From: Tethya wilhelma | Lineage: Eukaryota > Porifera > Demospongiae > Tethyida > Tethyidae | NCBI GenBank assembly: GCA_964030475.1 | Contig: CAXIPT010000003.1 | Location: forward strand, 12,234,519 to 12,298,518 | Direction of reading: 5' to 3' | Length of the DNA: 64,000 nucleotides | Part shown: positions 22,509-35,290 of the stretch, piece after piece | Position numbering within the stretch: position 1 is the stretch's first letter | Layout: each line of letters opens with the position of its first letter | Made by a program: the position numbers and the translations under genes | The notes under the pieces: model-generated | The model's database searches: none | Seen by the model: the letters and a program-made list of their open reading frames with translations, nothing else | Told to the model about the DNA's origin: nothing

Positions 22509-23232
22509 CACAGTCATCAAGCATCTTAGAGACGATGAGAGCTAGCTAAGGACTAGACAATACAAGATACAAATGGTATTCTGAGGAAAGAAGCCATCTC
22601 ACCTCCATGACGGCCTCAACTCTCCAAACCTAGACACCCCAGTCATGGCTGCCTCCACACCAATGTGAACACTCACACCACCTAGGTATATATGCATACA
22701 GGAGGATGGATCGATGGACGCAATTTGGAACATTTCAAAATAATTCAAGTACTGAGGAAGGACTGGGAAAGGAGCTAGGCCATGTTTTACGCTATTGTCT
22801 TACCTATATCTCTCTCCATCTCCATGGTAACCAGTTGATGGAGGCGTGAGAAGGCGTGGCCTCCAGGGTAGTTGTGACGAGAGACTTGAAGGAAACAGAG
22901 GGACACTCCGAAACTGAGGACCAAACTACTGATAGTTACCATGGTAACAAACAGGGGGAGCTTTTTGCGATTGATCCAACTGAAAGTAAAATGAAGGGAA
23001 ATTGTAAACATATAATTTAGCACATTCACAAACTATTCAGAGGCACTGATTGGGTCATTGTCAGTCAATAACACAGCTATTGCACACATGGGTATATATG
23101 TATACAATAAACGAAGGATTGAAAATGAAGTAGACCGTTCGTGTTTGTTTGTATTACAGAATGCGATATGGCCATTGCTCAGGTTAATATTTACATTAGG
23201 CATTCAATACACATTTGTTTTCTTCACTAAAA

Positions 23233-23266
<34 letters not shown>

Positions 23267-23966
23267 CTGTGAACATGGCTAGCACAAACCCTAACTACCA
23301 CAAGCTACCATGATGTCATGTCCTTACATGCTGGCATAGCCACAGGCAGCCACGGTGTTCAGGAGAGGAATGGCGTAGATGATGAACCTCAACTCCTTGT
23401 GGGGGAGGAGGGAGTAGACCAAGATGAACCCCACAGCTGGAGCAGCCAAGATGGCCGCCCTCTGTCTCTCTCTGTAGAGAGCCCACGGGATGGAGAGAAG
23501 AGGGAGGAGCATCGCCCGAGGCAACGCTGAGAGGAAGTACCACCAGAATGGGGAGGTCTGGAGCAGCTGGAGTCAAAGCCAACACCAACAGACAGTGTGC
23601 ATGTGATGTGCATGTGGGTCATGCTCCATTGCATGTAGTAAGGCCTTGAGATCTGGTTTGGAAGTAGACTAGTATCTATATGAATAATACTGCTATTCTC
23701 TGCTCCAATGTCTACGATCTCTAAGAGCTCAGTGGTAAGAGCATTGGACTAGACGCTTATGTTCAAGTCCAAACAAAATCTGAAGTTTTTTTCCCCCAAA
23801 AATTTCCACGTGACTACATATAAAGAGTAGGATACTCCCCACAAGTGACTCTTGTTCTCCACAGTATTGTACCACAGCACCTCCCCTTCAGGCCACACCC
23901 ACCTCCCCCAAAACACTGAATCCACTGCAACAGTGAGACCTAGTACAGCACACACAGAAATCATGT

Positions 23967-24016
<50 letters not shown>

Positions 24017-24961
24017 CCCTACCTAGCAATAACGGACCAGCTAGTACAATATGAGTGACAGCTGTCCTTATGGTTAGTCTCCTGGAGACTATCTCCATTA
24101 GCAACACAATCCCCAGCAGGATGGAGAGCTCGAACCGGAAGATAATGATGACAGCTCCAGAGGCCCAAATGAAACGACCATGTTGTTGGAGAATCCAAAA
24201 TCTGAAGCAAAGCAGAGCTGTGTGTGTGTGCGCACAAGTCTCAAATTACCTTATATACAACCAAAATGTTGGTTAGCTAGTTAGTTAGTTTTTTTTGTTT
24301 GTTCACTCATTGCTATTATTGTCGGACCACCCTGTAAGCTGGCATAAAGTAAAGTTTGTTTATTTCCTGAGTCACCTAGGATGAGGGCAAAGGTGTTGGG
24401 AAGAGGTCTGGTGGAGTAGAAGAGAAGGTGAAACTGGGAGCATGAGATGAGGACAAGAAATGTGGCCACTAGAGCACCAAGCTTACGACTGACAGCTTGA
24501 AGGAATCCAGCAAATGAAGCACATACCAAGAGACCAAGAACAGCACGGACTGTACAACAAGAAAGAGAGATAAACTGATTGTGAAAGATCACAATCGCAG
24601 TTGTTGTACCGATGTATTGAGAGATGAGTTTCTCTGCTCCAAAGTAGCCGGCAGCTGTCACAAAGGGATAGGAGAGAGATGCAACAGATAGAGGTCCCAG
24701 AAATGTCCTTGGCACAACACCAGGGAACTCCACGTGATCATACTGCAAATATTAATACACTCACATGACCAACACATACTTGATAACCACTTGAATGCTT
24801 TTCTTTACACAAATCTAGACCTTGTCCAGCTGAGGTCCATGATAGAGGAGGTCATGTGATGCCTGTAGGTTGAAGCTCTCCTCCACCTTGGTGTAGGGAC
24901 ATGCCAGTAGATGGAACAGACACACGACAGGTGGGAGCAAGCTCTCCAAATATAATCCCAT
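22204..24961 (-). CDS. ALG12: ALG12, dolichyl-P-mannose:Man7GlcNAc2-PP-dolichol alpha-1,6-mannosyltransferase
   Basis: Multi-exon gene for the ER enzyme (GT22 family) that adds the eighth mannose to the lipid-linked N-glycan precursor. Order of recognisable segments: [41 protein letters not shown] (first luminal loop with conserved acidic residues), [111 protein letters not shown] and [14 protein letters not shown]. All line up with human ALG12 as I know it. The protein has many membrane segments, and its length and order fit the family. The start at 24961 lies only 53 bp from the MED20 start on the other strand. A tRNA-like SINE lies in one intron. Confidence 0.93.
23660..23800 (+). repeat. 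tRNA-derived SINE-like element, copy 1
   Basis: Contains AGCTCAGTGGTAAGAGCA (box A-like) and, about 30 bp later, GTTCAAGTCC (box B-like), followed by a T-rich tail. The preceding CTATTCTCTGCTC and the tail are shared with a second copy at 48325-48455. It lies in an ALG12 intron. Confidence 0.7.
23970..24013. repeat. (GA)n microsatellite
   Basis: GA repeat of about 44 bp in an ALG12 intron, next to an exon. Confidence 0.95.
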
Positions 24962-25014
24962 TTATTTTCTTCTTGTTGTGACGACCCCTTACCAGGTGAG
25001 GTGTCTTGGTGAGG
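24962..25014. promoter_or_regulatory. Very short bidirectional promoter region, ALG12/MED20
   Basis: Only 53 bp separate the ATG of ALG12 (minus) from the ATG of MED20 (plus). The 5' UTRs must be minimal or overlap. No TATA box is visible. Confidence 0.7.
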
Positions 25015-25342
25015 ATGGGAGTCAGTTGGTAAGACAATATTAGTGTTTGTGTGCTTTCTGCAGCACTCAGTGTTTGTTTTCTGTTCTAGTATTCTCTTGT
25101 GGGACCCCCCAGAAGGTCTCAACCCGACACAAGCGCTAGAGTATCTCCAGAAGAGGTTGGACATTCTTGGTGGGAAGTCCTTGGGAGCCTGGTCCATTGA
25201 CTGTGAGACACTGCAGTCGACACCCCAGCTCAGTGAGTACCTTACTGTGTGTAGGTAGCGTGGCTATTGTATGAAACATCTAGTGAATAAAACAATGCTT
25301 GGTTTTCTTGTGATGTTTACACACACACACGCACACACACAC

Positions 25343-25384
<42 letters not shown>

Positions 25385-26018
25385 CTACAAGTGGTCCTCA
25401 GAAACTCATCAATATGCTGCACAGCTCAGAGTACCCCCGGACCACTTTTGCCGTCCTTGACTCCATGAACTGCATGGTGGCAGAGAACACCCTGGATGGG
25501 ATCTTTGTCAACCTGAGGCAGTTCTACGCTCCAAGGAAAGGTCAAAGGATAGAGGTGAAAGGGTACCACCACGAGGTGAAGAGTTACATCGTAAAGATTG
25601 GGTCTGTTGTCATTGGATCGACAAACAAAGGAATAGTCGTTGAGGTATGTCTAACCTTGTTGTTGTTTATTTGGTTTGTTTACTTGTTTTTTAAATTTTG
25701 ATTGTGTGTGTGTGTGTGTGGTCTGGCTAATGAGACTAGCATGTGTGTAAACCTTTGAATAAAGGGATGCTGTTGTCATTGACGACCCTTTACCTACTCA
25801 TACAGGTTGAAGATCAGAGCAGCTCCAGTGTTGCATTGTGCTGGGGGGCACTGAGTGAATTCACCAGGGGGTTACTGGAATATTCTCAAACCATTGACCC
25901 CCCTAGTTTCTCTCAGTCCAGTAATCGTCCGTACACCCCCTCGGACAGCATGATACACTATGCTTACATCTTCAAGCAACTCATCATGAGACGGCAGGTT
26001 CCCATGGCAACCAAATAA
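25015..26018 (+). CDS. MED20: Mediator complex subunit 20
   Basis: Four exons (25015-25028, 25090-25232, 25385-25644, 25806-26018) join in frame. Translation begins MGVSCILLWDPPEGLN, matching the MGVTC start of MED20. It continues with LDILGGKSLGAWSIDCET, MLHSSEYPRTTFAVLDS, MVAENTLDGIFVNLRQFY, KIGSVVIGSTNKGIVVEVE and DSMIHYAYIFKQLIMRRQVP, all in the family order. The protein is about 209 aa, close to the human subunit. It is part of the Mediator head that bridges transcription factors and RNA polymerase II. The first exon carries only 14 coding bases. Confidence 0.93.
25319..25382. repeat. (CA)n microsatellite ending at a splice acceptor
   Basis: An imperfect CA repeat that ends in CACAG, the acceptor of MED20 exon 3. 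Confidence 0.95.
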
Positions 26019-26639
26019 CCACACCTACTGAATTAACATTAATTATCACAAACTGATCATGCAACAAGAGTGAACTGGATCCCATTTGTATCAGTTCATG
26101 TGTGTCTCTTGTCCTTACAACCATGAAACATGTCCTGTTCAGTCGAACATCATAAACACCACCTTCCATAATATACAGTGTAAGACACTGGATCAATTCG
26201 CATTGTGACCTACTGTGGAGTTATAATGAGTATGTAGCTTGTCTGAATACAAATTTTAACGCTTTGGCGAATTGATAGGTTCTTGGGTTTTCATCATGAT
26301 CAATGGAACCCAAGAACCTAAAACCATCATACTGTGATGAAAATCCAGGGACTGAAAATTTCATATCATGCATGAGTCTTTTTCCCCACATTATTGAAGG
26401 TTTCTCAATGGATGGTTGAAAGTTCAAGCTCAAACATATTACAAGGCTGGCAAGATATGTACATCCAACTTCATACACACCACTTTTCATGACAGTGTAT
26501 ATAAGACACTGGATCAAAGCACTAATATTTGTATTCAGACAAGCTACACATTGTAATGTACACCGGTGTATAAAGCATTGTATGTGTACAGCTCCACAGT
26601 CACATACACCAACTATATATCTACGTGCTAGTGTAATTA
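26019..26639. repeat. Intergenic DNA with inverted and direct degenerate repeats
   Basis: GTAGCTTGTCTGAATACAAA at about 26233 recurs inverted at about 26529 (TTTGTATTCAGACAAGCTAC). AAGACACTGGATCAA with its upstream flank occurs twice in direct orientation (about 26170 and 26505). No gene seen; probably a decayed repeat element. Confidence 0.6.
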
Positions 26640-27379
26640 AGCCTCGGCGCGTGCGTAGCACGTGCAAAGGATTACGGTAGTCGTTTTGTCTGTGTGTCTG
26701 TCTGTCTGTTACTAAATTATCTGAAGAACGGCAGCTCCAGAGTCAAAATGGAAGGTACTTACGTTCATGAATCGATATTATCTTGAAATTTGACGTGTAG
26801 AATCTTGCAAAATGCTGTAGTTTCTGAGATCTGAGGCTTTTGTGCTTCTCTGAACGCTTAGGCTTCGAAACCGCACCCATTGATCACGCCCCGTATAGTG
26901 TGCGTTATCTAGAAACACTGTAGGGCTTGGATCATGGCATGCATGGCCTCATAGAGCTTGGCTGGCTTGGCTGCTTTGACAGGTAAGTAACTCAATGATT
27001 GCAAGTTGAATATAGTGAGGTAATGCTTGTGTAGAAATAGGTTAGCTGTGTGTTTTGTATCAGTGCCTGACTGGCCTTCAGCTCAGTGATCATGCATGCC
27101 AGTCATCAGTGGGGCAGTACCAGCTGATATAAGACTGTTTGCTGACCATCCAGTTTCTTAACGGAGGTTATTATGACTAGGTTGACCACAGCATATCCTT
27201 AATCGCAGCAACTAGAATTTCAGATAGTAAACCGTGTTAGGTTCAGGCTGCCGTGACTCAGGCCACCTTGCAAGTTGCTGAACTTGCTGCATACAGGCTG
27301 AAGTCTCAGTACTGATGGTCTTTTATAATATTTGTGCATACATGTTTAGTTGTACATGCTAATTGAGTGTGCCGAGGCT
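26640..27379. mobile_element. Non-autonomous DNA transposon with TIRs and TA target duplication
   Basis: The left end AGCCTCGGCGC is mirrored by the right end (GTGCCGAGGCT), and each is flanked by TA. The 740-bp interior has no long reading frame. This is the pattern of a Tc1/mariner-type MITE; family assignment is inference from the TA duplication. Confidence 0.7.
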
Positions 27380-27571
27380 TATGCACCATAGGTGCCTTCA
27401 TTCAAGTATGCATGACTATTTAATTGAGGCAACATTATTCGTTATTGCAATTGAAACTAAAAGCAAATGGTGCACAGCAGCCGGGATGAGCATTGACTGA
27501 CAAAAACAAACACACACAATGATGTGAGTGAAGACACATAATGATAATGATAATTATAGGGGTATGGTCTG

Positions 27572-28615
27572 TCAGTGTTTCTTGTCCAACTCCAGCCTGT
27601 CTGTCTTTGGAGGTGTGCCGCTCAGTGCAGGGGTCTTGAGGGGGGACTCTGCCTCGTACTTCTCTATGTAAGGTCTCACCGCCTCCCAGATCTTGAGGGG
27701 GGTTCAAACCAGTCAGTGTCACAACATCACACACACACACACATACAGCTAGTGTGTTCAACTCACTTTTCCTTCTCTCAGTAGGCTAGTGATGGCATCA
27801 ATATCAGGTGAGAAGAACCTGTCCTTATCCCACGGCCTGAAACACAACATGGATGATAGAATCATAATTGCAACACAGTGACAATAACCACCATAGCAAA
27901 TTTGTGTAGTTGTCAAATTTTTTTGGCCAATTTAAATGTTAATGATTTATCCACGGTAAATCGTGTGTGTGTGAGTCCCTCCCTCTCACCTGGCCACCCT
28001 CCTCACCAGGGTGTAGACCTCCTCGAGAGGAGCTGTTGTCTTCTTTGGTCTGTGAAACTCCAGAGCTTGACAAGCCGCCAGCAATTCGATGGCGAGAACC
28101 TGTTCAACGTGTTTGACGACTTCCAGAGCCTTCCTAGCAGCGAAGCCTCCCATGGAGACGTGGTCCTCTGTCCCGGCCGACGTGGAGAGTGAGTCCACAG
28201 AGGAGGGGTGGGTCAGAACCTTGTTCTCAGACACTGCAAGAGGGGATGCAATAGAGCCTTGTACCCAGGCTTTACCCTTTGACCTTACACTGATAGTAAG
28301 GAATGGGAGTGAAAGGTCAGAGGGGAGAGCAAGGTTCCAGACTAAAACATAATGCTATACACGACAGCAATAGTCTCTTTTCTTTTGAAAGTTCCAGTGC
28401 TTTTAAGCAAATTGCATAATACAATCTTTCAGCTGGTGACATAGATCTCTAGTATTCCTTCAACCTTCCTAGCTGCTACAAGCTGTGTCCTCAATACAAC
28501 AGCCTACTGGTATACCTCACCTAGTGCAGCTGCCGTGCAGTGTGCTATCATGAAGCCAGAGTTGAGGCCTCCTTCCTCCACCAAGAAGGCAGGCAGCTCG
28601 CTGTAAGCTAGAGGT

Positions 28616-28653
<38 letters not shown>

Positions 28654-30399
28654 AAGGTGGTGTGAGCAATGGAGTCAGGGATGGAGTGGCCAACTGACCA
28701 GGGTTGATGAGTCGCTCCAACCTCCTCTCGCTAATGTTGGCTAGTTCATGGACTCCGATGGCCAGGTAGTCCAGAGCCTGTGTGTGTGAGTACAGCAGGC
28801 ATTACAAGCAAATAGAGAGTATTTGAGAGTGTTTGACACAATGAACCTAGCTCTCACCTTGGCTGGGTACTCTCCGTGGAAGTTGCCTCCTGAGATGGTC
28901 TCTTCACGATGGGCCAGCACCATCTTGGAACACACACACACACACACAAGAAAAGAAGTGTGACCCACTGACCAGCCAACCAACCAGCCAACAAGCACAT
29001 GCTCCACTCACTGGGTTGTCCAATGCACTGTTCATCTCCGTGGTAACGATCCCCTTCACAAACTTGATGGTGTCGTTAACGACCCCGTGAACCTGAGGCA
29101 CACAACGCATAGTGTAGGGGTCCTGCACACGAGTGCAGTTCTTATGGCCCTCTGGGGGGCAGTGGGGGGGGGAGGCACATGCAGGTGAGCAGGCAGGTAG
29201 GTAGATAGGCAAGCAATTAAAGTATAATTGAGGGGTAGGCAGGAAAATAGGGAATGGGGGGTAAAAGAGTAAAGAAACTATAGTTAATCTCTTGTCAATG
29301 ATACACTCATCTGGTCCCTATACAATGTAGTGTCCTCTCACCTCTTATTTCCGAGGGGTGGATGTTGGAGTCGAGCAGGGCCCTCAGCCTCCCTGCCACC
29401 ACCTGTTGGCCTGGGTGGGGCCTACTGGCGTGGATGTCGTAGTCATAGGCTCGAGGCGTACCTTGAAGGACATCGTTAGAGAGAGCTGCAATGACATCTG
29501 CCTGCTGGGCGATCAGCTGGGCACGGAACACAGCCTCTGAGCCAACAGCTGTGATGAACTGAGTCCCATTGATCAGTGCAAGTCCCTGGGGAGGGAGGAG
29601 CATTGGAAATACCATGGACCGGGAAATAATTATATACAGTTCAAAATTTTTCGTACGAAAACACATTTATGAAAATGAAATATCTGCAAATATGTTTGGG
29701 AAATTTTCTAATCTATGGTAGTGTAATGATGATCCCAGTCAAAACAGCAAACATCCAAAACTACAATACTATTGTCCCTCCTTGTTGTGCAACTCTGGCA
29801 GCATTCTAACATACCTCCTTGGGTTTGAGAGAGAGAGGTCGAAGGTCGTGTGCTTCCAGGACGTCTTTAGCGTCTGTCCACCCACTCTCTGGACTCCACA
29901 TCCGCCCCTCCCCCATGAGGCCAAGGGCGAGGTGGGAGAGGGGGGCAAGGTCACCACTGGCACCAACAGTCCCCTTCTCAGGGACCCACGACAGACAGGA
30001 GACTGAGGAGGGGGAGAGAGATGGTTTAGATGTAGAGATTTGCACACTATTAGCCTACTTTCTGTGTCAGTGATATTATCAGCAATTCTAGGTGTACTGT
30101 GCACCTCTACACTAACATACCATTGTTCTTAATGTACATAGCTTACCATTGAGTGCATCAATCAACTGCTGTACTGTCTCCAGACTAATACCACTGCATA
30201 CAGAGAGAGAAGAGAAAAGATAAATGAATTTGCCAAGATGATACTCACCTATTACACCCGACCTACCTGTATCCCTTGGCCAGGACATTGATCCTGAGGG
30301 CTAGGAGCCTCCTTGTTGTCTCGGGGGAGAGAGGGGCTCCTACACCAGCAGCGTGAGAGCGGATCAAACTCTCTTGCAGCTCACTGTGTGTGTGGAGAT

Positions 30400-30443
<44 letters not shown>

Positions 30444-30829
30444 ATCGAGAGAGAGGGAGAGAGAGAGAGAGAGGTAATGTATCTCCTCATTTCAATCACA
30501 CACTGTCTCCTTCCCAGCCTCTCTCCTTGCAAGTATGTCTTCCTTCAGTGTCAATATTGACAGGAAGAGAGCCTGGGAGGGAGGCAAGTGATGGCATACG
30601 TACACTAGTCTTCCTTCTGGGACAACAACTCTGGCAAACTTTCCAAACCCTGTTGTCACACCATACACCACTGCATATCAGAGAGAGAGAGAGAGAGCGA
30701 CGAGAGTTAGAGATTGTGGGTATGTTCAGAGGTATAACATTGTCTTTATCTCTACCTTTATGACCCTCTACGATGTCATCGATGACCTTCCTGGCCTGTT
30801 TCACAGCCTCTATGGCTTGTGAGGACAAC

Positions 30830-30876
<47 letters not shown>

Positions 30877-32432
30877 AGGTATGTGGTGTCAATAGGACAC
30901 CATTGATGTTGGCCTTGATGTGGTGGGACAGCCATTCACAATGGAGACAGCTGTCTAATTGCTATGACTGCACTGAGCATGCTCAGTAGATTGACCACAC
31001 ATACCCTGATGATGCAACAGGTTACAGTGCAGTAATTATGAATACATTACTCCTATGTATGTACCTTGACTTGATACTCTCCCCTGCCAATTGCCATCAG
31101 GTCCCTGATGCTCAGAGAATGGCCATCCAGTTCAATCCACTATTGAAGTGTGTGTGTGTGTGTGTGTGTGTGCGTGTGTGTGTGTGTGTGTGCGTGTGTG
31201 TGTGTGTGTGTGTAAATGATTTGGGATATTATAATTAAATACCACTAAACCACACAACACTTCTATAACTCCATAATTAATTGTAGAGAACCAAGCCCCA
31301 GACTCCCTCTCTGGACCATGAAACAAAGAGCACCTCACTTCCAGAGGGGAGTCCGTTGTTTTGTTTTAAAGGAACTGTGTAATTATAAGCGCTGTTTTAT
31401 TTATCAAACATAAAATGTGTGACTTTTTTGACAAACAGCACAATTTTAAGTAACAAAACGGCGCTTATATAGTGACACAGTTCCTTTAATTATTATCTTT
31501 TTGTGTTTTGTAACTGTAGCTACTTCGGTATAGTCTACTGGCAGTGGCTTAGGACAAGGCAACAAGGACTGCACTGTATTTAATGGTCAGATGCATGACA
31601 CCACTATTGAGGTTGATCAGTAATAACAGGAACCTTTTTCCTCTTCATCTTCTCCCCACTGAGTGTCTGGTGGATGGCACTGAGGATGGTGGATGGGTCA
31701 AGGAAGGCTTTCTTTGAAAACAGACAATGGAGGTAGTTCAAGAGTTCAGTCAAAATGATAAACAGAACTCTTTGAAACGCCAAATCGAGTTATTACTTAA
31801 AACTTTCCAAATTGGTATATACTTCTTTGTTTCGTTACCAACGGAACAATCTTTATGAAACTGTAATGTGATGCAAATTATTTCTGAACCACAAAACAGC
31901 TCAGGGAGAAGCGTTGAAAACAAACTATCAGTTGCTAAGGCAGGATTTCTGTACCATGACCCAACTGTGCCAAAGTTGTCAGGTTACACATAATTTCCTA
32001 TACATGGTCAGCAAGCATGCACCCAGTTATAAGGATACACTCCATACTCTGGAAATGGAGGCACAGAGGCAGCTGCTGGCTCAGGATCAGGAGCTCCATC
32101 TTCACCTGTAGCATCCAGATGAAACATAAAAATTATACACTGATTAAATATTTAATATTTTTAATATAATTTCTATTGGGCAGCTGCTGAGCTCTAACTT
32201 TAGCGCTTCACTTACACAAACGTATAAAGTCTCCCTCTTGTAGAACTTCTTGTATGATATCTCTGTCATCAAGCACGGCGCCATTACTGGCCAGCGTCAG
32301 ATGAAAGTTTCCGCCGTCTGCCTTCTCGCCAATCTTGTTCAAAACTTCAGTTTTGAGCGTCGCAACGGCGGCTCCGACATTCTTGCAAGGAATTACGTAA
32401 CTTTTGGGCCCACTCTTCAGATAAACTCTCAT
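27572..32432 (-). CDS. HAL: Histidine ammonia-lyase (histidase)
   Basis: A gene of more than ten exons for the enzyme that deaminates L-histidine to trans-urocanate. The N-terminal exon (32432-32208, [18 protein letters not shown]...) resembles the short ubiquitin-like start of animal HAL. Later exons carry [143 protein letters not shown] and [22 protein letters not shown]. The Ala-Ser-Gly triplet in GASGD forms the MIO electrophile. The protein ends LDKKH. Introns are full of GA and CA repeats. The gene is head-to-head with UROC1, the next enzyme of the same pathway. Confidence 0.95.
30838..30873. repeat. (GA)n microsatellite
   Basis: GA repeat beside an HAL exon. Similar tracts occur at 28620-28652, 30402-30473 and 30681-30699 in other HAL introns. 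Confidence 0.93.
31149..31213. repeat. (TG)n microsatellite
   Basis: TG repeat interrupted by GC steps, in an HAL intron. Confidence 0.93.
31366..31489. repeat. MITE-like inverted-repeat element, family 1 copy
   Basis: The best-preserved copy: left end TTAAAGGAACTGTGTAATTA, right end TATAGTGACACAGTTCCTTT, with GCGCTGTTTT / AAAACGGCGC also inverted inside. It lies in an HAL intron. Confidence 0.8.
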
Positions 32433-32663
32433 GGTCTCGCCCAGCCAACGAAAGTAAGAGAAGACAGTTTGGTTTGTGTGTCTTCTTGTGTGTATCAAAT
32501 TAAATTTCTTGGCCTGTCAAACTGGTCTTTCTTGTTTGTGTGCAACTGAAGGGGGTCTTTTGTTCAGCCGATAAAAACTATTTTGGAGGTGTGTCGGGGG
32601 AGTGTGCGTATAAATGACGTCATAATACGGTATACGTACGTACATGTACAATTATACGTACAA
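32433..32663. promoter_or_regulatory. Shared 5' region of the HAL-UROC1 divergent pair (231 bp)
   Basis: Lies between the ATG of HAL (32432, minus) and the first copy of the UROC1 ATG (32664, plus). It contains TGACGTCA at about 32615, a perfect CRE/ATF-type palindrome (TGACGTCA), and a TACGTACGTACATGTACA stretch next to the UROC1 start. Co-regulation of the two pathway genes from here is inference. Confidence 0.6.
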
Positions 32664-33806
32664 ATGGCTACCTTGACTGAACTGTGCGCTGGACTGCCTC
32701 TAGATCCGCTACCGCCGCTGAGACCGAGGGATCCCAGCCTTCCTCACGCCCCAGCCAGGACACCGCAACTCACATCTGACGAAAAGAAGGTATAGAGTCC
32801 TCAAAAAAACACATAAAATAAACATAATTTTAGGTATGATTGTACGTACATCTGAGTAGTACCAAAATTTATAAACATTTCTGCAGCTGGCATTAAAGAA
32901 TGCCTTGCGCTACTTTCCTGCCCATCTTCACGGCACACTAGCAGCAGAGTTTGCCGCGGAACTGAGAGACTACGGTCACATCTACATGTATCGTTTCCGT
33001 CCGGTGGTTGAAATGAGGGCCTACCCCATCGCAGACTACCCCGTCAGGTGCCGGCGGGCAGCTGCCATCATGCACATGATCATGAACAACCTCGACCCGA
33101 GGGTGGCACAGGTGAGCTAGGGGTCAGAGTGCACTACTTTGCTTCAGGCATTATCTATGCTTTGGGTGGAATGTGGTATTAGTGTAACTTAGGAATCTGT
33201 TAATGGCCGGGTCAGAACTCTTACAACTGTGTCACTTCTGACAGTGTCTTATATAATATTGTATATGAATATGAGAAATGAAAGCTGCCAATCTCTTCAA
33301 TGATAACTCTAGCCTTGTTCCCAGGATCCTCCCTTGTGAACATTTGCTTATTTTTGAAGGAAACGTCCACGGAGGAAGAGTTGGCACGAGGCTATATTAA
33401 CTCAGTTTGTTTTTTATCGTATATGCTTGTCCTACCATTGATTCCCCATTCATTAATTATAGCTGTTTCTGTAAACTATAACAATTGATAAAATAAATCA
33501 TGTTTGATACTAATTCTTAGACTATCAAATATTATTATTAATGTTGTTTCCCCAGTTCCCGGAGGAGCTAGTCACCTATGGTGGCAATGGACAGGTGCTC
33601 TCCAACTGGGCCCAGTTCTGGCTTATGATGCACTACCTCTCTGTGATGGAGGAAGACCAGACCCTCGTCCTCTACTCCGGGCACCCTATGGGACTGTTCC
33701 CCTCCCTCCCCACGGCACCTCTCTGTGTCATCACCAACGGAATGGTCAGTTAGTTTCACCATGATGGGGAATTATCACTAGTTTGTTTGTAGAGAAGCAG
33801 TGTGAT

Positions 33807-33850
<44 letters not shown>

Positions 33851-34070
33851 GATGGTACCCAACTATTCTTCCAGGGAAGAGTATGAGAAGCTGTTTGCAA
33901 TGGGAGTCACCTTGTAAGTCCCTTCCTGCTGCTGATACTGAGAGGTCAAAGGTCATTGTATCCATAATTAGGTATGGTCAAATGACTGCTGGTAGCTACT
34001 GTTATATTGGACCACAAGGAATCCTCCACGGAACTACTGTATGTGGTGGTGATGTCATCATTACATCATT
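32632..34070 (+). repeat. First of two identical 1,439-bp copies holding UROC1 exons 1-5
   Basis: Bases 32632-34070 recur unchanged at 34072-35510, with one extra A between. Each copy has the UROC1 start codon (32664; 34104), four further coding exons and their introns, even an identical CT microsatellite. As read, the first copy would lead from exon 5 straight into a second promoter and exon 1, so it cannot splice into a normal urocanase. Complete identity including introns argues for an assembly error (unmerged haplotypes) or a very recent duplication. Confidence 0.85.
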
Positions 34071-34103
34071 AATACGTACGTACATGTACAATTATACGTA
34101 CAA

Positions 34104-35246
34104 ATGGCTACCTTGACTGAACTGTGCGCTGGACTGCCTCTAGATCCGCTACCGCCGCTGAGACCGAGGGATCCCAGCCTTCCTCACGCCCCAGCCAGGA
34201 CACCGCAACTCACATCTGACGAAAAGAAGGTATAGAGTCCTCAAAAAAACACATAAAATAAACATAATTTTAGGTATGATTGTACGTACATCTGAGTAGT
34301 ACCAAAATTTATAAACATTTCTGCAGCTGGCATTAAAGAATGCCTTGCGCTACTTTCCTGCCCATCTTCACGGCACACTAGCAGCAGAGTTTGCCGCGGA
34401 ACTGAGAGACTACGGTCACATCTACATGTATCGTTTCCGTCCGGTGGTTGAAATGAGGGCCTACCCCATCGCAGACTACCCCGTCAGGTGCCGGCGGGCA
34501 GCTGCCATCATGCACATGATCATGAACAACCTCGACCCGAGGGTGGCACAGGTGAGCTAGGGGTCAGAGTGCACTACTTTGCTTCAGGCATTATCTATGC
34601 TTTGGGTGGAATGTGGTATTAGTGTAACTTAGGAATCTGTTAATGGCCGGGTCAGAACTCTTACAACTGTGTCACTTCTGACAGTGTCTTATATAATATT
34701 GTATATGAATATGAGAAATGAAAGCTGCCAATCTCTTCAATGATAACTCTAGCCTTGTTCCCAGGATCCTCCCTTGTGAACATTTGCTTATTTTTGAAGG
34801 AAACGTCCACGGAGGAAGAGTTGGCACGAGGCTATATTAACTCAGTTTGTTTTTTATCGTATATGCTTGTCCTACCATTGATTCCCCATTCATTAATTAT
34901 AGCTGTTTCTGTAAACTATAACAATTGATAAAATAAATCATGTTTGATACTAATTCTTAGACTATCAAATATTATTATTAATGTTGTTTCCCCAGTTCCC
35001 GGAGGAGCTAGTCACCTATGGTGGCAATGGACAGGTGCTCTCCAACTGGGCCCAGTTCTGGCTTATGATGCACTACCTCTCTGTGATGGAGGAAGACCAG
35101 ACCCTCGTCCTCTACTCCGGGCACCCTATGGGACTGTTCCCCTCCCTCCCCACGGCACCTCTCTGTGTCATCACCAACGGAATGGTCAGTTAGTTTCACC
35201 ATGATGGGGAATTATCACTAGTTTGTTTGTAGAGAAGCAGTGTGAT

Positions 35247-35290
<44 letters not shown>

